64,000 nucleotides of DNA from Pseudomonas sp. CCI4.2 (GTDB lineage: Bacteria > Pseudomonadota > Gammaproteobacteria > Pseudomonadales > Pseudomonadaceae): positions 627,001-691,000 of the forward strand of contig NZ_CP133781.1 in NCBI RefSeq assembly GCF_034350045.1, in the 5' to 3' direction. The position numbers were made by a program, and so were the translations under genes. The notes below the pieces were generated by a model that saw only the letters and a list, made by a program, of their open reading frames with translations, ran no database searches and was not told the DNA's origin. Shown here piece by piece: positions 38,349 to 46,424 of this stretch (positions within the stretch are counted from its first letter, which is position 1; each line of letters starts with the position of its first letter).

Positions 38349-39236
38349 ATGCAATATCTATTTCCGCTACTGACGATTGTTATCTGGTCAGCCAACAACG
38401 TGGTCAACAAACTCACGGTGGGCGTGATATTTCCTGCCGAGATCGGTTTCTATCGCTGGTTGCTGGCGGGTATTTTGTTCACCCCGTTTTTGCTTCGGCC
38501 GGTGATCAAGAACTGGGAGGTGATCAAACCCAATTTGAAAAAAATAGCGGTCCTTGGCGTGCTGGGCATGGCGGTTTACCAAAGCCTGGCGTACTTCGCC
38601 GCGTCGATGACCACCGCCACCAATATGGGCATCATTTTATCGTTGATGCCGATGATCGCTCTGGGGTTGTCGATTACGACCTTGGGCACTCGGTTAACCA
38701 CCGGTGCCTTGGTGGGCGCAGTGCTGTCGTTCAGCGGCGTGACGGTGGTGGTTTCGGCCGGGAGCCTGAGCGCCTTGATGGAGCGGGGTCTTAACCTCGG
38801 CGACGCGATGATATTGGTCGCCACGTTCGCGTACGCCGTCTACAGCACCCTGTTGAAAAAGTGGCAGATGCACCTACCGCCGCTGCAATTGCTGTATTTG
38901 CAGATTTGGGTCGCCGTGGCAGTGTTGTTTCCCATGTTCCTGCTGTCGCCCAAAGCCGGACTGAACTCAAGCAATATTCCGCTGATTTTGTATGCGTGCA
39001 TCCCGACCTCAATGCTCGCCCCACTGCTGTGGATGCATTCTATTCATCGTCTGGGCCCAAGTCGCACCTCCATGTTTCTCAACCTGATGCCCCTCACGAC
39101 GGCGCTGATCGCATCGGCCGTGCTGGGCGAGCATCTGGCGTCCTATCACTTGATCGGCGGCGGACTGACGTTGTTCGGTGTGGTGCTAGCGGAACGCTGG
39201 ACCACACCGTTGGGTGTCGCACAACGGGCGTTATAA
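38349..39236 (+). CDS. EamA / DMT family transporter
   Basis: The 295-residue membrane protein has ten hydrophobic spans in two EamA repeats (PF00892), typical for drug/metabolite exporters of the RhaT/YdcZ type. The AraC regulator is divergent 95 bp upstream, a common arrangement for a regulated exporter. The ATG at 38349 gives MQYLFPLLTIVIWSANNVVNK, the normal family start. The stop codon (39234-39236) abuts and overlaps that of the convergent lipase gene by 6 bp (TTATAA), so neither gene has a separate 3' region. Confidence 0.92.
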   Translation: MQYLFPLLTIVIWSANNVVNKLTVGVIFPAEIGFYRWLLAGILFTPFLLRPVIKNWEVIKPNLKKIAVLGVLGMAVYQSLAYFAASMTTATNMGIILSLMPMIALGLSITTLGTRLTTGALVGAVLSFSGVTVVVSAGSLSALMERGLNLGDAMILVATFAYAVYSTLLKKWQMHLPPLQLLYLQIWVAVAVLFPMFLLSPKAGLNSSNIPLILYACIPTSMLAPLLWMHSIHRLGPSRTSMFLNLMPLTTALIASAVLGEHLASYHLIGGGLTLFGVVLAERWTTPLGVAQRAL

Positions 39237-40121
39237 CCCCGCCGCTTTCAGCCGCTCGGCATGTTCGGTAAACAAGCGCACGGGCTCGGCGCCCGTCCCC
39301 ACCAGTCCCAACGACTGATTGACGATATCGAAGTGGTCAAGGGGGTAGTCGTCGCCGATGACAGTGCCCAAGTGCGAACTGAAGCGCCCGACCATGCCGT
39401 CGCACTGCCCGACTTCCCGGGTAAAGGTACGGGCAAACAGCTGACAGGTGCGATTGGTCCCATCCAACCGATTGCGCCCACGATCAGTGCGCCCCGGTTG
39501 CAAGGTGCCGGACCACGAATAATAACGTACGCCATTGACTTCCTCTGGCCCCTGCCCGCCCCATGTTTCCGGCAAGCCTTGGGGATAACGACTGTTGAAC
39601 AGCGCCACGCCATTAGTGGTCAGCGACTGATGCGATGCGTCGATGTCCACCGGGAATCTGGGGCCGTGGTAGCCGGTTTCCAGCAACGCCATCAACCAAG
39701 CCAATAGCCGCAGCACGAGGTTAAGTAGCCGCCCCTTGGCCGTGCCGGCGGGAAAACTTCGCTCCAGGTAATCCGCTAACTCGGAGCCATGATTAGGCCC
39801 CGCAACACTGGTGACAGAGGCCACAAGATCAGGGCGCTTAGCGGCGGCATACCGAATGGTCAGGGCACCTTGGCTGTGGCCGATCAAGTTCACCTTGGCC
39901 GCACCGGTCTCCAGCAGAATCTTTTCGATCTGCTGCAACAGCTGTTCGCCGCGCACTTCGGTGGAATTGATCGAGGACACCAAGACCGGGAACACCTTTG
40001 CGCCGCCGCGACGCAAGGTCGTCACGATGCCGTACCAGTAGGGGTACAGCACCAAACGAACGAACCCCAGCAACCCTGGAACCATGATCAACGGATAGCG
40101 CGTAGCAAGTTTTTGCGTCAT
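39231..40121 (-). CDS. Alpha/beta-hydrolase lipase (family I.1-like), no signal peptide
   Basis: The 296-residue enzyme matches Pseudomonas triacylglycerol lipases: the nucleophile elbow is LIGHSQGALTIRY near residue 103, the oxyanion region MVPGLLGF near residue 15, the acid in QCDGMVGR and the histidine in PLDHFDIVNQ. Secreted family I.1 lipases start with a signal peptide and VHGMLGF and need a foldase; here the protein begins MTQKLATRYP directly, and no foldase gene is nearby, so it may be intracellular. The ATG at 40121 is backed by AAGGA 7 nt ahead; ATG 40139 is an alternative. Confidence 0.9.
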   Translation of the reverse strand: MTQKLATRYPLIMVPGLLGFVRLVLYPYWYGIVTTLRRGGAKVFPVLVSSINSTEVRGEQLLQQIEKILLETGAAKVNLIGHSQGALTIRYAAAKRPDLVASVTSVAGPNHGSELADYLERSFPAGTAKGRLLNLVLRLLAWLMALLETGYHGPRFPVDIDASHQSLTTNGVALFNSRYPQGLPETWGGQGPEEVNGVRYYSWSGTLQPGRTDRGRNRLDGTNRTCQLFARTFTREVGQCDGMVGRFSSHLGTVIGDDYPLDHFDIVNQSLGLVGTGAEPVRLFTEHAERLKAAGL

Positions 40122-40272
40122 GGCACGGTCCTTTTGCATGAGGGTGGCGACTCAACCTTAGTCAACAATATCGGCTGATGCCTGAACGCCATCTTTAAAT
40201 CGAACTCTGGTTACCTTCCGTCGCTCAAAGCTTCATCGGGCCAACCATGGCTCAGTTATCAGGAGCGTTCCT

Positions 40273-40608
40273 ATGTACAAGCAAACCTTGGCAACACTGA
40301 GCGTGCTCGCCGTTCTGGCCGGTTGCTCGACCACCACCCAAAACCCGGTGGATTTCGTCACTTATCGCAACGAGCCGCTGGTCAAGCAAGTTGAAAAAGG
40401 CATGAACGAACAACAAGTGCTGACGATTGGCGGTGAGCCGTCTTCCCGTCAGCACCGCATGGTCCACCCTGGCAGTTGCAACAACTACGTGCTAAACCAC
40501 GAAGGCAGCAAACAAACCTACTACGTGGCGTTTGACGGCAATGGCAAGGTCGACACCAAGGGTTTCATGACCTGCGACCAACGCGAAGCGAACGAGCGCG
40601 CCATGTAA
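40273..40608 (+). CDS. osmE: Osmotically inducible lipoprotein OsmE
   Basis: The 111-residue lipoprotein has a lipobox LAVLAGC at residues 12-18 and a SmpA/OmlA-type domain (BamE-like fold) with VDFVTYRNEPLVKQVEKGMNEQQVLTIGGEP. E. coli OsmE is of the same length and is induced by osmotic stress and stationary phase. It is expected to be anchored in the outer membrane by its acylated cysteine. A rho-independent terminator follows at 40636-40666, marking a single-gene unit. Confidence 0.92.
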   Translation: MYKQTLATLSVLAVLAGCSTTTQNPVDFVTYRNEPLVKQVEKGMNEQQVLTIGGEPSSRQHRMVHPGSCNNYVLNHEGSKQTYYVAFDGNGKVDTKGFMTCDQREANERAM

Positions 40609-40635
40609 GACCCGCAGTCAGCGGTGCTCCAAACA

Positions 40636-40666
40636 AAAAGCCTGAAGCCGCGCGCCTCGGGCTTTT
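40636..40666 (+). terminator. Rho-independent terminator of osmE
   Basis: AAAAGCC and GGCTTTT arms enclose a GC-rich loop, followed by TGTGTTTT. Confidence 0.75.
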
Positions 40667-40808
40667 GTGTTTTCTGTAGGCCCTGCGATAAAACTTTCTC
40701 GCGCCTCATCACTCACAACTAGGTACCGATCATGCCGGAGCGACCGTTGATCTTAGACGGGCGGCTTATAGAGCGAGACGGAAACCGGATTAGCCCTGGA
40801 GATGAATG

Positions 40809-41342
40809 ATGAGCGATGTGCAGCAATTAACGGATGTGAATACCCTGCGCCAACGCGCGCGTCAGAATGTGGAAAACGGTGCCGTGACCGAGGGTTACAG
40901 CGCTGACCGCGAAGAAGTGGTCCGTTTACTCAACGCATCCCTGGCCACTGAGTTGGTCTGCGTCCTGCGTTACAAACGTCACTACTACATGGCCACCGGC
41001 CTGAAAGCGCACGTGGCCGCCGAAGAGTTTCTGGAACATGCGGGGCAAGAAAACGAACACGCCGACCTACTCGCCGAGCGCATCGTGCAGCTGGGCGGCG
41101 AACCGGAATTTAACCCGGACCTGCTGTCGAAAAACTCCCACGCGCAGTACGTTGCTGGCAACACGCTGAAAGAGATGGTCTACGAAGACCTGGTCGCCGA
41201 GCGAATCGCCATCGACAGCTACCGCGAAATTATCCAATACATCGGCGAACAAGATCCGACATCACGACGGATCTTCGAAACTATATTGGCGCAAGAAGAA
41301 GAACACGCCGATGACATGGCCGATCTTTTGAAAGATATGTAA
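40809..41342 (+). CDS. Ferritin-like / bacterioferritin-type protein
   Basis: The 177-residue protein is a four-helix ferritin-like protein. Metal-binding residues appear in LVCVLRYKRHYYM (helix A), FLEHAGQENEHADLLAERI (helix B, ExxH), YEDLVAERIAIDSYREII (helix C) and ILAQEEEHADDMADLL (helix D). It corresponds to a Pseudomonas protein annotated as probable bacterioferritin (PA4880-like), distinct from the haem-binding BfrB. It likely stores or detoxifies iron. GGAG lies 7 nt before this ATG; an ATG at 40806 directly precedes it. A strong terminator follows. Confidence 0.88.
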   Translation: MSDVQQLTDVNTLRQRARQNVENGAVTEGYSADREEVVRLLNASLATELVCVLRYKRHYYMATGLKAHVAAEEFLEHAGQENEHADLLAERIVQLGGEPEFNPDLLSKNSHAQYVAGNTLKEMVYEDLVAERIAIDSYREIIQYIGEQDPTSRRIFETILAQEEEHADDMADLLKDM

Positions 41343-41357
41343 GTGCTTTAAAAAGCG

Positions 41358-41403
41358 ACGCCCAGTTGGTTTTCGTTGATCGAAGATAACTGGGCGTTTT
41401 TTT
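41358..41403 (+). terminator. Strong rho-independent terminator
   Basis: ACGCCCAGTT / AACTGGGCGT arms with a 20-nt loop, followed by a run of T. It ends the ferritin-like gene and may also serve the convergent immunity-gene transcript, since the arms are symmetric. Confidence 0.88.
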
Positions 41404-41430
41404 GTGTTTGGGATAGTGCCTTCGGCCGAC

Positions 41431-41691
41431 TCAGAAAGGTGATTTAAAACTTGGTAATCCGTGAGCTGAGCACCACGTATGGATACTCCGGACGACCCCT
41501 TCAGCGGAGCTATCTGCACCCTCTTCAGGGTAGTAAATCAAGTCGGAGCCTCCAGCGTCTGCTGCCAAGCTGTTGAGATGAACGATCAACTGAGCTTGAA
41601 AGTCCTCGGACCCCTCACAGTCCTTTATTGCTTGAATCACTTTCGCGAACTGGTATTCGGTGTAATCAGAAAGCTCGTTCTTGAATTCCAC
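41431..41691 (-). CDS. Colicin/pyocin-type immunity protein (intact copy)
   Basis: The 86-residue acidic protein belongs to the Im2/Im7/Im8/Im9 immunity family (PF01320) that blocks DNase bacteriocins. It shows the usual start EFKNELSDYTEYQF, the central helix SDLIYYPEEGADSSAEGVV with the paired tyrosines known to contact the nuclease in Im proteins, and a typical GLPSFKSPF ending. The GTG at 41691 is chosen because GGAGG lies 5 nt upstream and the N-terminus then aligns with the neighbours; the frame opens at 41697. It is the third and only intact member of a tandem array; no bacteriocin gene is adjacent. Confidence 0.85.
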   Translation of the reverse strand: MEFKNELSDYTEYQFAKVIQAIKDCEGSEDFQAQLIVHLNSLAADAGGSDLIYYPEEGADSSAEGVVRSIHTWCSAHGLPSFKSPF

Positions 41692-41709
41692 CCACACCTC
41701 CGAAAAGAA

Positions 41710-41972
41710 TTAAAAGGCCGGTTTGAACCCAGGAAGACGGTTTTCCTCGCGCCATTTTTTACGGTCTCAGTGATACTTGCTGGCGTGCATTCTTCGCCAG
41801 ACTCCGGGTAGTAAATCAAATCCATGCCGGCGGGGTGCCCGGTCAGTTTTTCAAATTGGAGCAGTAACTCATTTAAACGAGCGTCATTTCTGTCAGCATT
41901 GTTCTCTTCGAAAATTGTTTCCACGAACTTCATGAACTGAAACTCGGTGTAATCCGAGAGGCTATTTTTCAT
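41710..41972 (-). pseudogene. Colicin/pyocin-type immunity protein, frameshifted
   Basis: The first 60 or so residues (MKNSLSDYTEFQFMKFVETIF..., then GHPAGMDLIYYPESGEECTP) read as a good immunity protein. After ITETV the frame departs. The run of six A (41755-41760, T on the plus strand) would have to be seven to continue as KKWREENRLPGFKPAF followed by TAA at 41710-41712, which is the normal family ending. One lost base in a homopolymer therefore explains the break; in the present frame translation runs on to 41637. Its ATG overlaps the stop of the upstream copy (TGATG). A sequencing error is possible. Confidence 0.75.
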
Positions 41973-42230
41973 CAGAAAGCCGACTTGAGACCTGGTACGC
42001 CATTGGCCAGGCACCACGTCTGATTCTCTTGAACGACACCTTCCGGGGACTCATCTGCACCTGGCTGCGGGTAATACAAAAGGTCTGACCCGGCAGGGTG
42101 AAGGAGCAATTTTGTTGAAATGGAATAACAACTCGGCATGTCAACTTTCTGTTTCAACATCCTCAATCGCTTTTATCAGCTCTTTAAATTGATATTTGGT
42201 GTAATCAGAAATTGCGCCCTTGAGATCCAT
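41972..42230 (-). pseudogene. Colicin/pyocin-type immunity protein, broken by a stop and a frameshift
   Basis: Starting at the ATG 42230 (AAGGAG upstream), the sequence reads MDLKGAISDYTKYQFKELIK and on to VETES, then hits TGA near residue 30. The same frame continues as AELLFHFNKIA, after which a one-base shift is needed to reach HPAGSDLLYYPQPGADESPEGVV and GVPGLKSAF, ending at 41972. Two separate lesions argue for real decay. A short in-frame remnant (41972-42166) is all that an ORF search would show. It is the first gene of the three-copy array. Confidence 0.75.
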
Positions 42231-42399
42231 CACTGCGTCTCCTTATGATTCACTGACGAAGCTCTCCCTGAAATCAAGGTGAGACGCTAATGTTTTGGCG
42301 GTGAATAATCTTTAGGACGAATCTGAATCTGTCGTTCGATCAATCATCAAAAGGCCTTATCAAATACCGTATAACTCATTGAATTATCGATATTAAAGT

Positions 42400-42542
42400 G
42401 TAGGAGCGCGCTTGCCCGCGATGCGCCCGGGGCCGCGCTCGACCGGAGCGTTCCCAACAGGTCGACCCGGTTCCAACTGAAAGATAAAGTGGCTGGGTTT
42501 ACGACTGCTACGCAGCCGCTCGCGGGTAAGCGCGCTCCTACA
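42400..42542. repeat. Inverted repeat pair, GTAGGAGCGCGC type
   Basis: GTAGGAGCGCGCTTGCCCGC and the inverse GCGGGTAAGCGCGCTCCTAC are 100 bp apart and form an imperfect palindrome. Confidence 0.75.
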
Positions 42543-42605
42543 GTGGCCCTGTGTTTGCTGCGCGACAGCGCGGCATCGAAAACATAGCGGCCCCTCTATT
42601 AAAAG

Positions 42606-42716
42606 CTGTGGGAGTTGGCTTGCCAACGAAAGCGTCAATGCAGGCGGCCCAGGTTTCAGGTCGACATCAGCGGCGTGACTAAGGGCCTCTTCGCAGGCAA
42701 GCCTATTCCCCCACAG
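42606..42716. repeat. REP-like pair
   Basis: CTGTGGGAGTTGGCTTGCCA and the inverse TTCGCAGGCAAGCCTATTCC (a degenerate copy) bracket 60 bp. A similar sequence stretch occurs near 11720-11818, suggesting larger duplicated repeat blocks. Confidence 0.65.
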
Positions 42717-42824
42717 GATTTGTGGCTGCTTGCTATCAACCGGTCAATAAAACCCCAGAGCCGTGCCGGCCTCGCAGCCTTCGGCAGCGCCTAAAAAACA
42801 ATGTGCATTTCAAATCGCTTTAAC

Positions 42825-44891
42825 CTACTTCACCGTTTTCGGTGCCTTACCGGCTTTCATCTGTTCCAGCAACGGCGCGCATTGGTTGGGTTCACCGCCG
42901 CTGGGTGCAACCAAGGCCAATAGCCCGGCTGCGGGTCCCATTACTGCACCGAGCAGCACCATGCCCGCGCCACGCAGGATCAATGGGCCGGACTGTACGC
43001 CCGCGTCGGGTTTGCCGAAGGTGCCGCGTACGTACAGCGGCGAACGCAGGGAGAACACGCGGAAGCCTTTGGATTCTGGGTTGATCTTCAGGTCCAGTTG
43101 CTCGCTGCTGAAGTTTGCGGTGCCGTTGATGTAGACGATGGCGTTTTCGGTGTCAAAGACGAACAGTTTGGTGGTCGCCAAGCCGTCCTTGATGCCCATG
43201 TCGGCCGCGGCACAGTTGATTTTCACTTCCTTGTCGCCAAACATTTTGCCAACCACGTAGTTGCCAACGTTGAGCCCGGCGATTTCCATCAAGCTGCGGC
43301 TAATGGCGCCGTCATTGACCAGCATTTTCAATTCACCATTGGATGTGCCCAGCAGCGCCGACACTGAATTCCCCCGGCCGCTGAGGTCGGCGTCGCCATT
43401 CAATTCACCGAAGCTGGTTTTCATCGGCTCAAACGTCGGGAACAACTGCTTGAGCTTGAAGTTGCGGGCCGTGATTTTTGCTCGCCCTTGAAGCGGTGTG
43501 GAGCGGCCGTCCAGCCGGATGTCGGCATCGAGTTTGCCGCCGGCCACGCCAAAGCGCAGCGGTTGCAGGTTGAGTTGGCCGTCATCGAGTACGACGTGGG
43601 TATACAGGTCGGTAAACGGCAAGCTGGCGCTCTGGACGATTTTCTTGCCGGTAAACTCGACGTCGGCATCCATGACCCGCCAACGATCGGTGTGAAACTC
43701 CTCCACCGGCAGCACTTTGCCTGCGGGCTGTTTGCTGTCGCCGCCGCGTTTTTTCTGTGCGGCATTGGAGTCGGCGCCAATCAATGGCGCCAGGTCAGTG
43801 AACAATAGCTGCTCGGACACCAGCGCGCCGGTCAGCTTCGGGCGCGGCTGGCTGGCGACGTAGCCAAGATCGCCGTGGATGTCGCTGTTGCCGATCTTGC
43901 CGTTGAAGCCTTCATAGCGAAACGACGCCCCAGCGGCATCGTGCAATTTCGCGATCAAGTGGCCATCGGTGGAGTATGCCGGTGAATCCGGCAAGTTAAC
44001 CCCCGTCAATGGGTACAGATTGCCCAAGCTGCTGCCCGCCAGCTTCAGGCGTAAATCCAGCGCGCCGAGGTTTTCAGGGTCAGTCAGGGTGCCGGCCACC
44101 CCAATTCGGGTGTCGGCGATTTGCATGTCGGCCTGGACCGGGAATGGCTGCCCGGCATCTTTAAGCGCCAGCAAGCCACCGACTTTGCCGTTGCCGCTGA
44201 GTTTTTGATCGTGGTACTGGCCTTTAACGGTCAGGGCGAACGCGTAGTCCTGCGGCGCGGTGCCTTTGTCCTGGGCTTTCTTCGCTTCACTGGTGCCAAC
44301 GATGTCGCTAAACGGGATCGGTTTGCCCAATGGGTCGATTACCAAGTCCAGCTGGGTTTTCAGGCTTTGGTCGTTGAGGCTCACCAAGCCTTTGTCGAAT
44401 TTGATCGCGCCGATGTCCAGTACCCATTTCGACGGTTCGGCGTTGGGGTCGGACGGGGGCAGATCAAACGTCCAGTTGGCGCGGCCATCGGCCAGACGCT
44501 CCAGTTTGGCGTTGGGCGCGGTCAGGTCGATTCTGGGGATCACCACTTGATGCACTAACAATGGCAAGGGCGCCAGGCGAAACTCAACTCGTTTAAGGGT
44601 GACCATCTGCGGATTCTTCGACCAGTCAGGATTACCCAGGGTCAGGTCTTCGGCGATGAAGTGCGGCCACGGCAACCAACCCCGCCAGCCGTCTTGATCG
44701 GGCTCACGCTGCCACAGCACGGCAAGGTTGCCGTTGATCGCAAAGGGCCGATGCAAAGCGGCGGAGACTTTTTCATTGAGTGTGGGTTTGATTCGGTTCC
44801 AATCGAACGTGACGATCACAATGGCCAGAATGGCCACTAGCAGCACAAAGATGATGCCCGTCCAGTTAACAATTTTACGGCGACGCGTCAT
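42825..44891 (-). CDS. AsmA family protein
   Basis: The 688-residue protein has one N-terminal membrane anchor (NWTGIIFVLLVAILAIVIV) and a large periplasmic region built of beta-rich repeats, as in the AsmA family (PF05170). Family signs are DWNRIKPTLNEKVSAALHRPFAINGNL near residue 28 and the AsmA-like C-terminal domain with DKEVKINCAAADMGIKDGLATTKLFVFDTENAIVYINGTANF. AsmA-like proteins are bridge-like lipid-transfer proteins involved in envelope lipid homeostasis. A poly-glycine/alanine hydrophobic stretch (GAGMVLLGAVMGPAAGLLALV) lies near the C-terminus. It is a single-gene unit. Confidence 0.93.
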   Translation of the reverse strand: MTRRRKIVNWTGIIFVLLVAILAIVIVTFDWNRIKPTLNEKVSAALHRPFAINGNLAVLWQREPDQDGWRGWLPWPHFIAEDLTLGNPDWSKNPQMVTLKRVEFRLAPLPLLVHQVVIPRIDLTAPNAKLERLADGRANWTFDLPPSDPNAEPSKWVLDIGAIKFDKGLVSLNDQSLKTQLDLVIDPLGKPIPFSDIVGTSEAKKAQDKGTAPQDYAFALTVKGQYHDQKLSGNGKVGGLLALKDAGQPFPVQADMQIADTRIGVAGTLTDPENLGALDLRLKLAGSSLGNLYPLTGVNLPDSPAYSTDGHLIAKLHDAAGASFRYEGFNGKIGNSDIHGDLGYVASQPRPKLTGALVSEQLLFTDLAPLIGADSNAAQKKRGGDSKQPAGKVLPVEEFHTDRWRVMDADVEFTGKKIVQSASLPFTDLYTHVVLDDGQLNLQPLRFGVAGGKLDADIRLDGRSTPLQGRAKITARNFKLKQLFPTFEPMKTSFGELNGDADLSGRGNSVSALLGTSNGELKMLVNDGAISRSLMEIAGLNVGNYVVGKMFGDKEVKINCAAADMGIKDGLATTKLFVFDTENAIVYINGTANFSSEQLDLKINPESKGFRVFSLRSPLYVRGTFGKPDAGVQSGPLILRGAGMVLLGAVMGPAAGLLALVAPSGGEPNQCAPLLEQMKAGKAPKTVK

Positions 44892-45255
44892 TACATGACT
44901 CTCCAGATTTCTTCTACTTCCTGCCAGCGATGGCGCATCTGCCCTAAGCGTAGACGGTTCGACTATTAGAGCTTTTTCCTTCGACTGGAAAAAACGCCGC
45001 AGGTTTTGATCAGGATGAAAATAAGCTGAAACGACCCCGTAGTCACCGGGATAGACGCCCTCGACAGGGGCAAATAAATCTTAAAATCCCCAAAGCAGGG
45101 CAAAATCAATTCGACACAGGCCGCGCGGGTCAAGGGCTGTGGCGACGAATCAATTTCATCGATTGTTAGAATCATTTTTGCGAACTTTCATATCGACATC
45201 CCAAGAGTAAGATGCGCGCCTCAAAGTTTTAATGCCCTACCGTGGAGCACCTCTC
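44892..45255. other. Gene-free region between the AsmA gene and the small secreted protein
   Basis: No gene is supported in these 364 bp. A hairpin of TTTTTCC / GGAAAAA lies at 44973-44993. The last 100 bp are AT-rich and should hold the promoter of the rightward gene at 45256. A leftward open frame at 44966-45175 has no family features. Confidence 0.5.
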
Positions 45256-45519
45256 ATGAAACACCCACTGCTGCTGAGCCTGTCCCTTTCTTTGCTGGCG
45301 TCCTCCGCTTTTGCGATGCCAGCCAGCGAACAGGCACTCTCAGCTCAGGCCAAACCAGCCTCGGCAGCCCTGTTTAATACACTGTCTGAAGGCGGTTCTG
45401 ATCACGCCATCAAACAGAGTGGCCGCATCGCCGACACCGGCCGTTTGATTCAGCAATACCAGCGCGTAGCTGAAGGCGGCGCTGATCGCCTGCTCGAACA
45501 GCATCGCCGCGATAGCTGA
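45256..45519 (+). CDS. Small secreted protein with EGGxD repeats
   Basis: The 87-residue protein has a clear signal peptide (HPLLLSLSLSLLASSAFA, cleavage near residue 21). The mature part is about 65 residues with two related motifs, LSEGGSDHAIKQSGR and VAEGGADRLLEQHRR, linked by TGRLIQQYQR. Similar small Pseudomonas proteins are sometimes annotated as 'phage infection protein', a name I cannot support from sequence. GGAG lies 9 nt before the ATG. It has its own terminator. Confidence 0.75.
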   Translation: MKHPLLLSLSLSLLASSAFAMPASEQALSAQAKPASAALFNTLSEGGSDHAIKQSGRIADTGRLIQQYQRVAEGGADRLLEQHRRDS

Positions 45520-45540
45520 GTGCTCGACGCTCATTCATAA

Positions 45541-45563
45541 GCCCGGCTGATTGCCGGGTTTTT
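45541..45563 (+). terminator. Rho-independent terminator
   Basis: CCCGGC / GCCGGG stem with a 5-nt loop followed by five T. Confidence 0.85.
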
Positions 45564-45641
45564 GCTATTCAGCGTTTGCTTCGCGCAACTACAGCGCATT
45601 TGTTAAAGTGCCGCGCAGTCCCCCCTCAGATGTCACCCACC

Positions 45642-46274
45642 ATGCTGCCCCGTGCCGAACAGAAACAACAAACTCGCCATGCCTTGCTCGACGCCGCCCA
45701 CAGCTTGATGGCGAGCGGCCGTGGATTTGGCAGCCTGAGCCTGCGTGAAGTCGCGAAAACCGCCGGAATCGTACCGACCGGGTTCTATCGGCACTTCGAA
45801 GACATGGACCAACTGGGCTTGGCGCTGGTCTCTGAAGTGGGTCAGACCTTTCGCAAAACCATTCGCCTGGTGCGTCACAACAAATCCGTTGTGGGCGGCA
45901 TCATCGAAGGCTCGGTGAAAATATTTCTGGAAGTGGTGGGTGCCAACCGTTCGCAGTTCCTGTTTCTGGCCCGCGAACAATATGGCGGCTCGCTGCAAGT
46001 GCGCCAAGCGCTGGGTGCCCTTCGTGAAGGCATCAGCGCCGACTTGGCTGCCGACTTGGCGTTGATGCCCAAGTTGCAACATCTGGACGCCGACGATTTA
46101 TCAGTGATGGCTGACCTTGTGGTCAAGAGTGTGTTCGCCATGCTCCCGGAACTGATCGACCCTCCCGCAGAGACCCTCGCCGATCACCTCACCCCCCGCG
46201 CCAAAATTACCCAGCAATTGCGCTTTATCTTTATCGGCGCCAACCACTGGCAAGGGCTTGGCAGCACCGAGTGA
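45642..46274 (+). CDS. desT: TetR-family regulator DesT (fatty acid desaturase regulator)
   Basis: The 210-residue TetR-type repressor has the helix-turn-helix SLSLREVAKTAGIVPTGFYRHFEDMDQLGLALV (residues 32-64) of the FabR/DesT group. In P. aeruginosa DesT (PA4890), encoded next to ureE, senses the ratio of unsaturated to saturated acyl-CoA and represses the DesB desaturase genes. The same neighbour ureE follows here, supporting the name, but no desB desaturase gene lies in the window. The ATG at 45642 matches the family N-terminus (LPRAEQKQQTRHALLDAA); an ATG at 45630 is also in frame. Confidence 0.85.
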   Translation: MLPRAEQKQQTRHALLDAAHSLMASGRGFGSLSLREVAKTAGIVPTGFYRHFEDMDQLGLALVSEVGQTFRKTIRLVRHNKSVVGGIIEGSVKIFLEVVGANRSQFLFLAREQYGGSLQVRQALGALREGISADLAADLALMPKLQHLDADDLSVMADLVVKSVFAMLPELIDPPAETLADHLTPRAKITQQLRFIFIGANHWQGLGSTE

Positions 46275-46424
46275 CCCCAACCGGTGCATCCGCACAATCA
46301 ACGCACCAATCCGGAACATTCGGTTACTCTGCGTTTAAGCGCCGTCGCCCGCTGTAGGCGCATTCCCATATTGGCAAGCCCCTTGCTCTAACTACTCCAT
46401 CGAAATCTGGCTGGAAGCATGCTG

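Larger units (their letters stand above)
42231..42824. other. Gene-free region upstream of the immunity array, with repeats
   Basis: No gene is supported. The part near 42231-42400 should hold the promoter of the immunity array; I looked for the HNH end of a bacteriocin gene in the array's direction and saw none. The rest holds two repeat pairs (42400-42542 and 42606-42716). Confidence 0.6.

Noticed and set aside
41637..42017. A single 126-residue protein covering the second immunity gene
   Set aside because: Its first 15 residues and last 35 residues lie in the wrong frames of neighbouring immunity genes; the sequence is better explained by one lost base in an A run.
42231..42420. Remnant of a DNase bacteriocin upstream of the immunity array
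   Set aside because: Bacteriocin genes normally precede their immunity gene, so I read this stretch in the array's direction for an HNH ending; no such motif is visible.
44966..45175. Small leftward gene between the AsmA gene and the small secreted protein
   Set aside because: The 69-residue frame shows no motif or ribosome-binding site and covers a hairpin.
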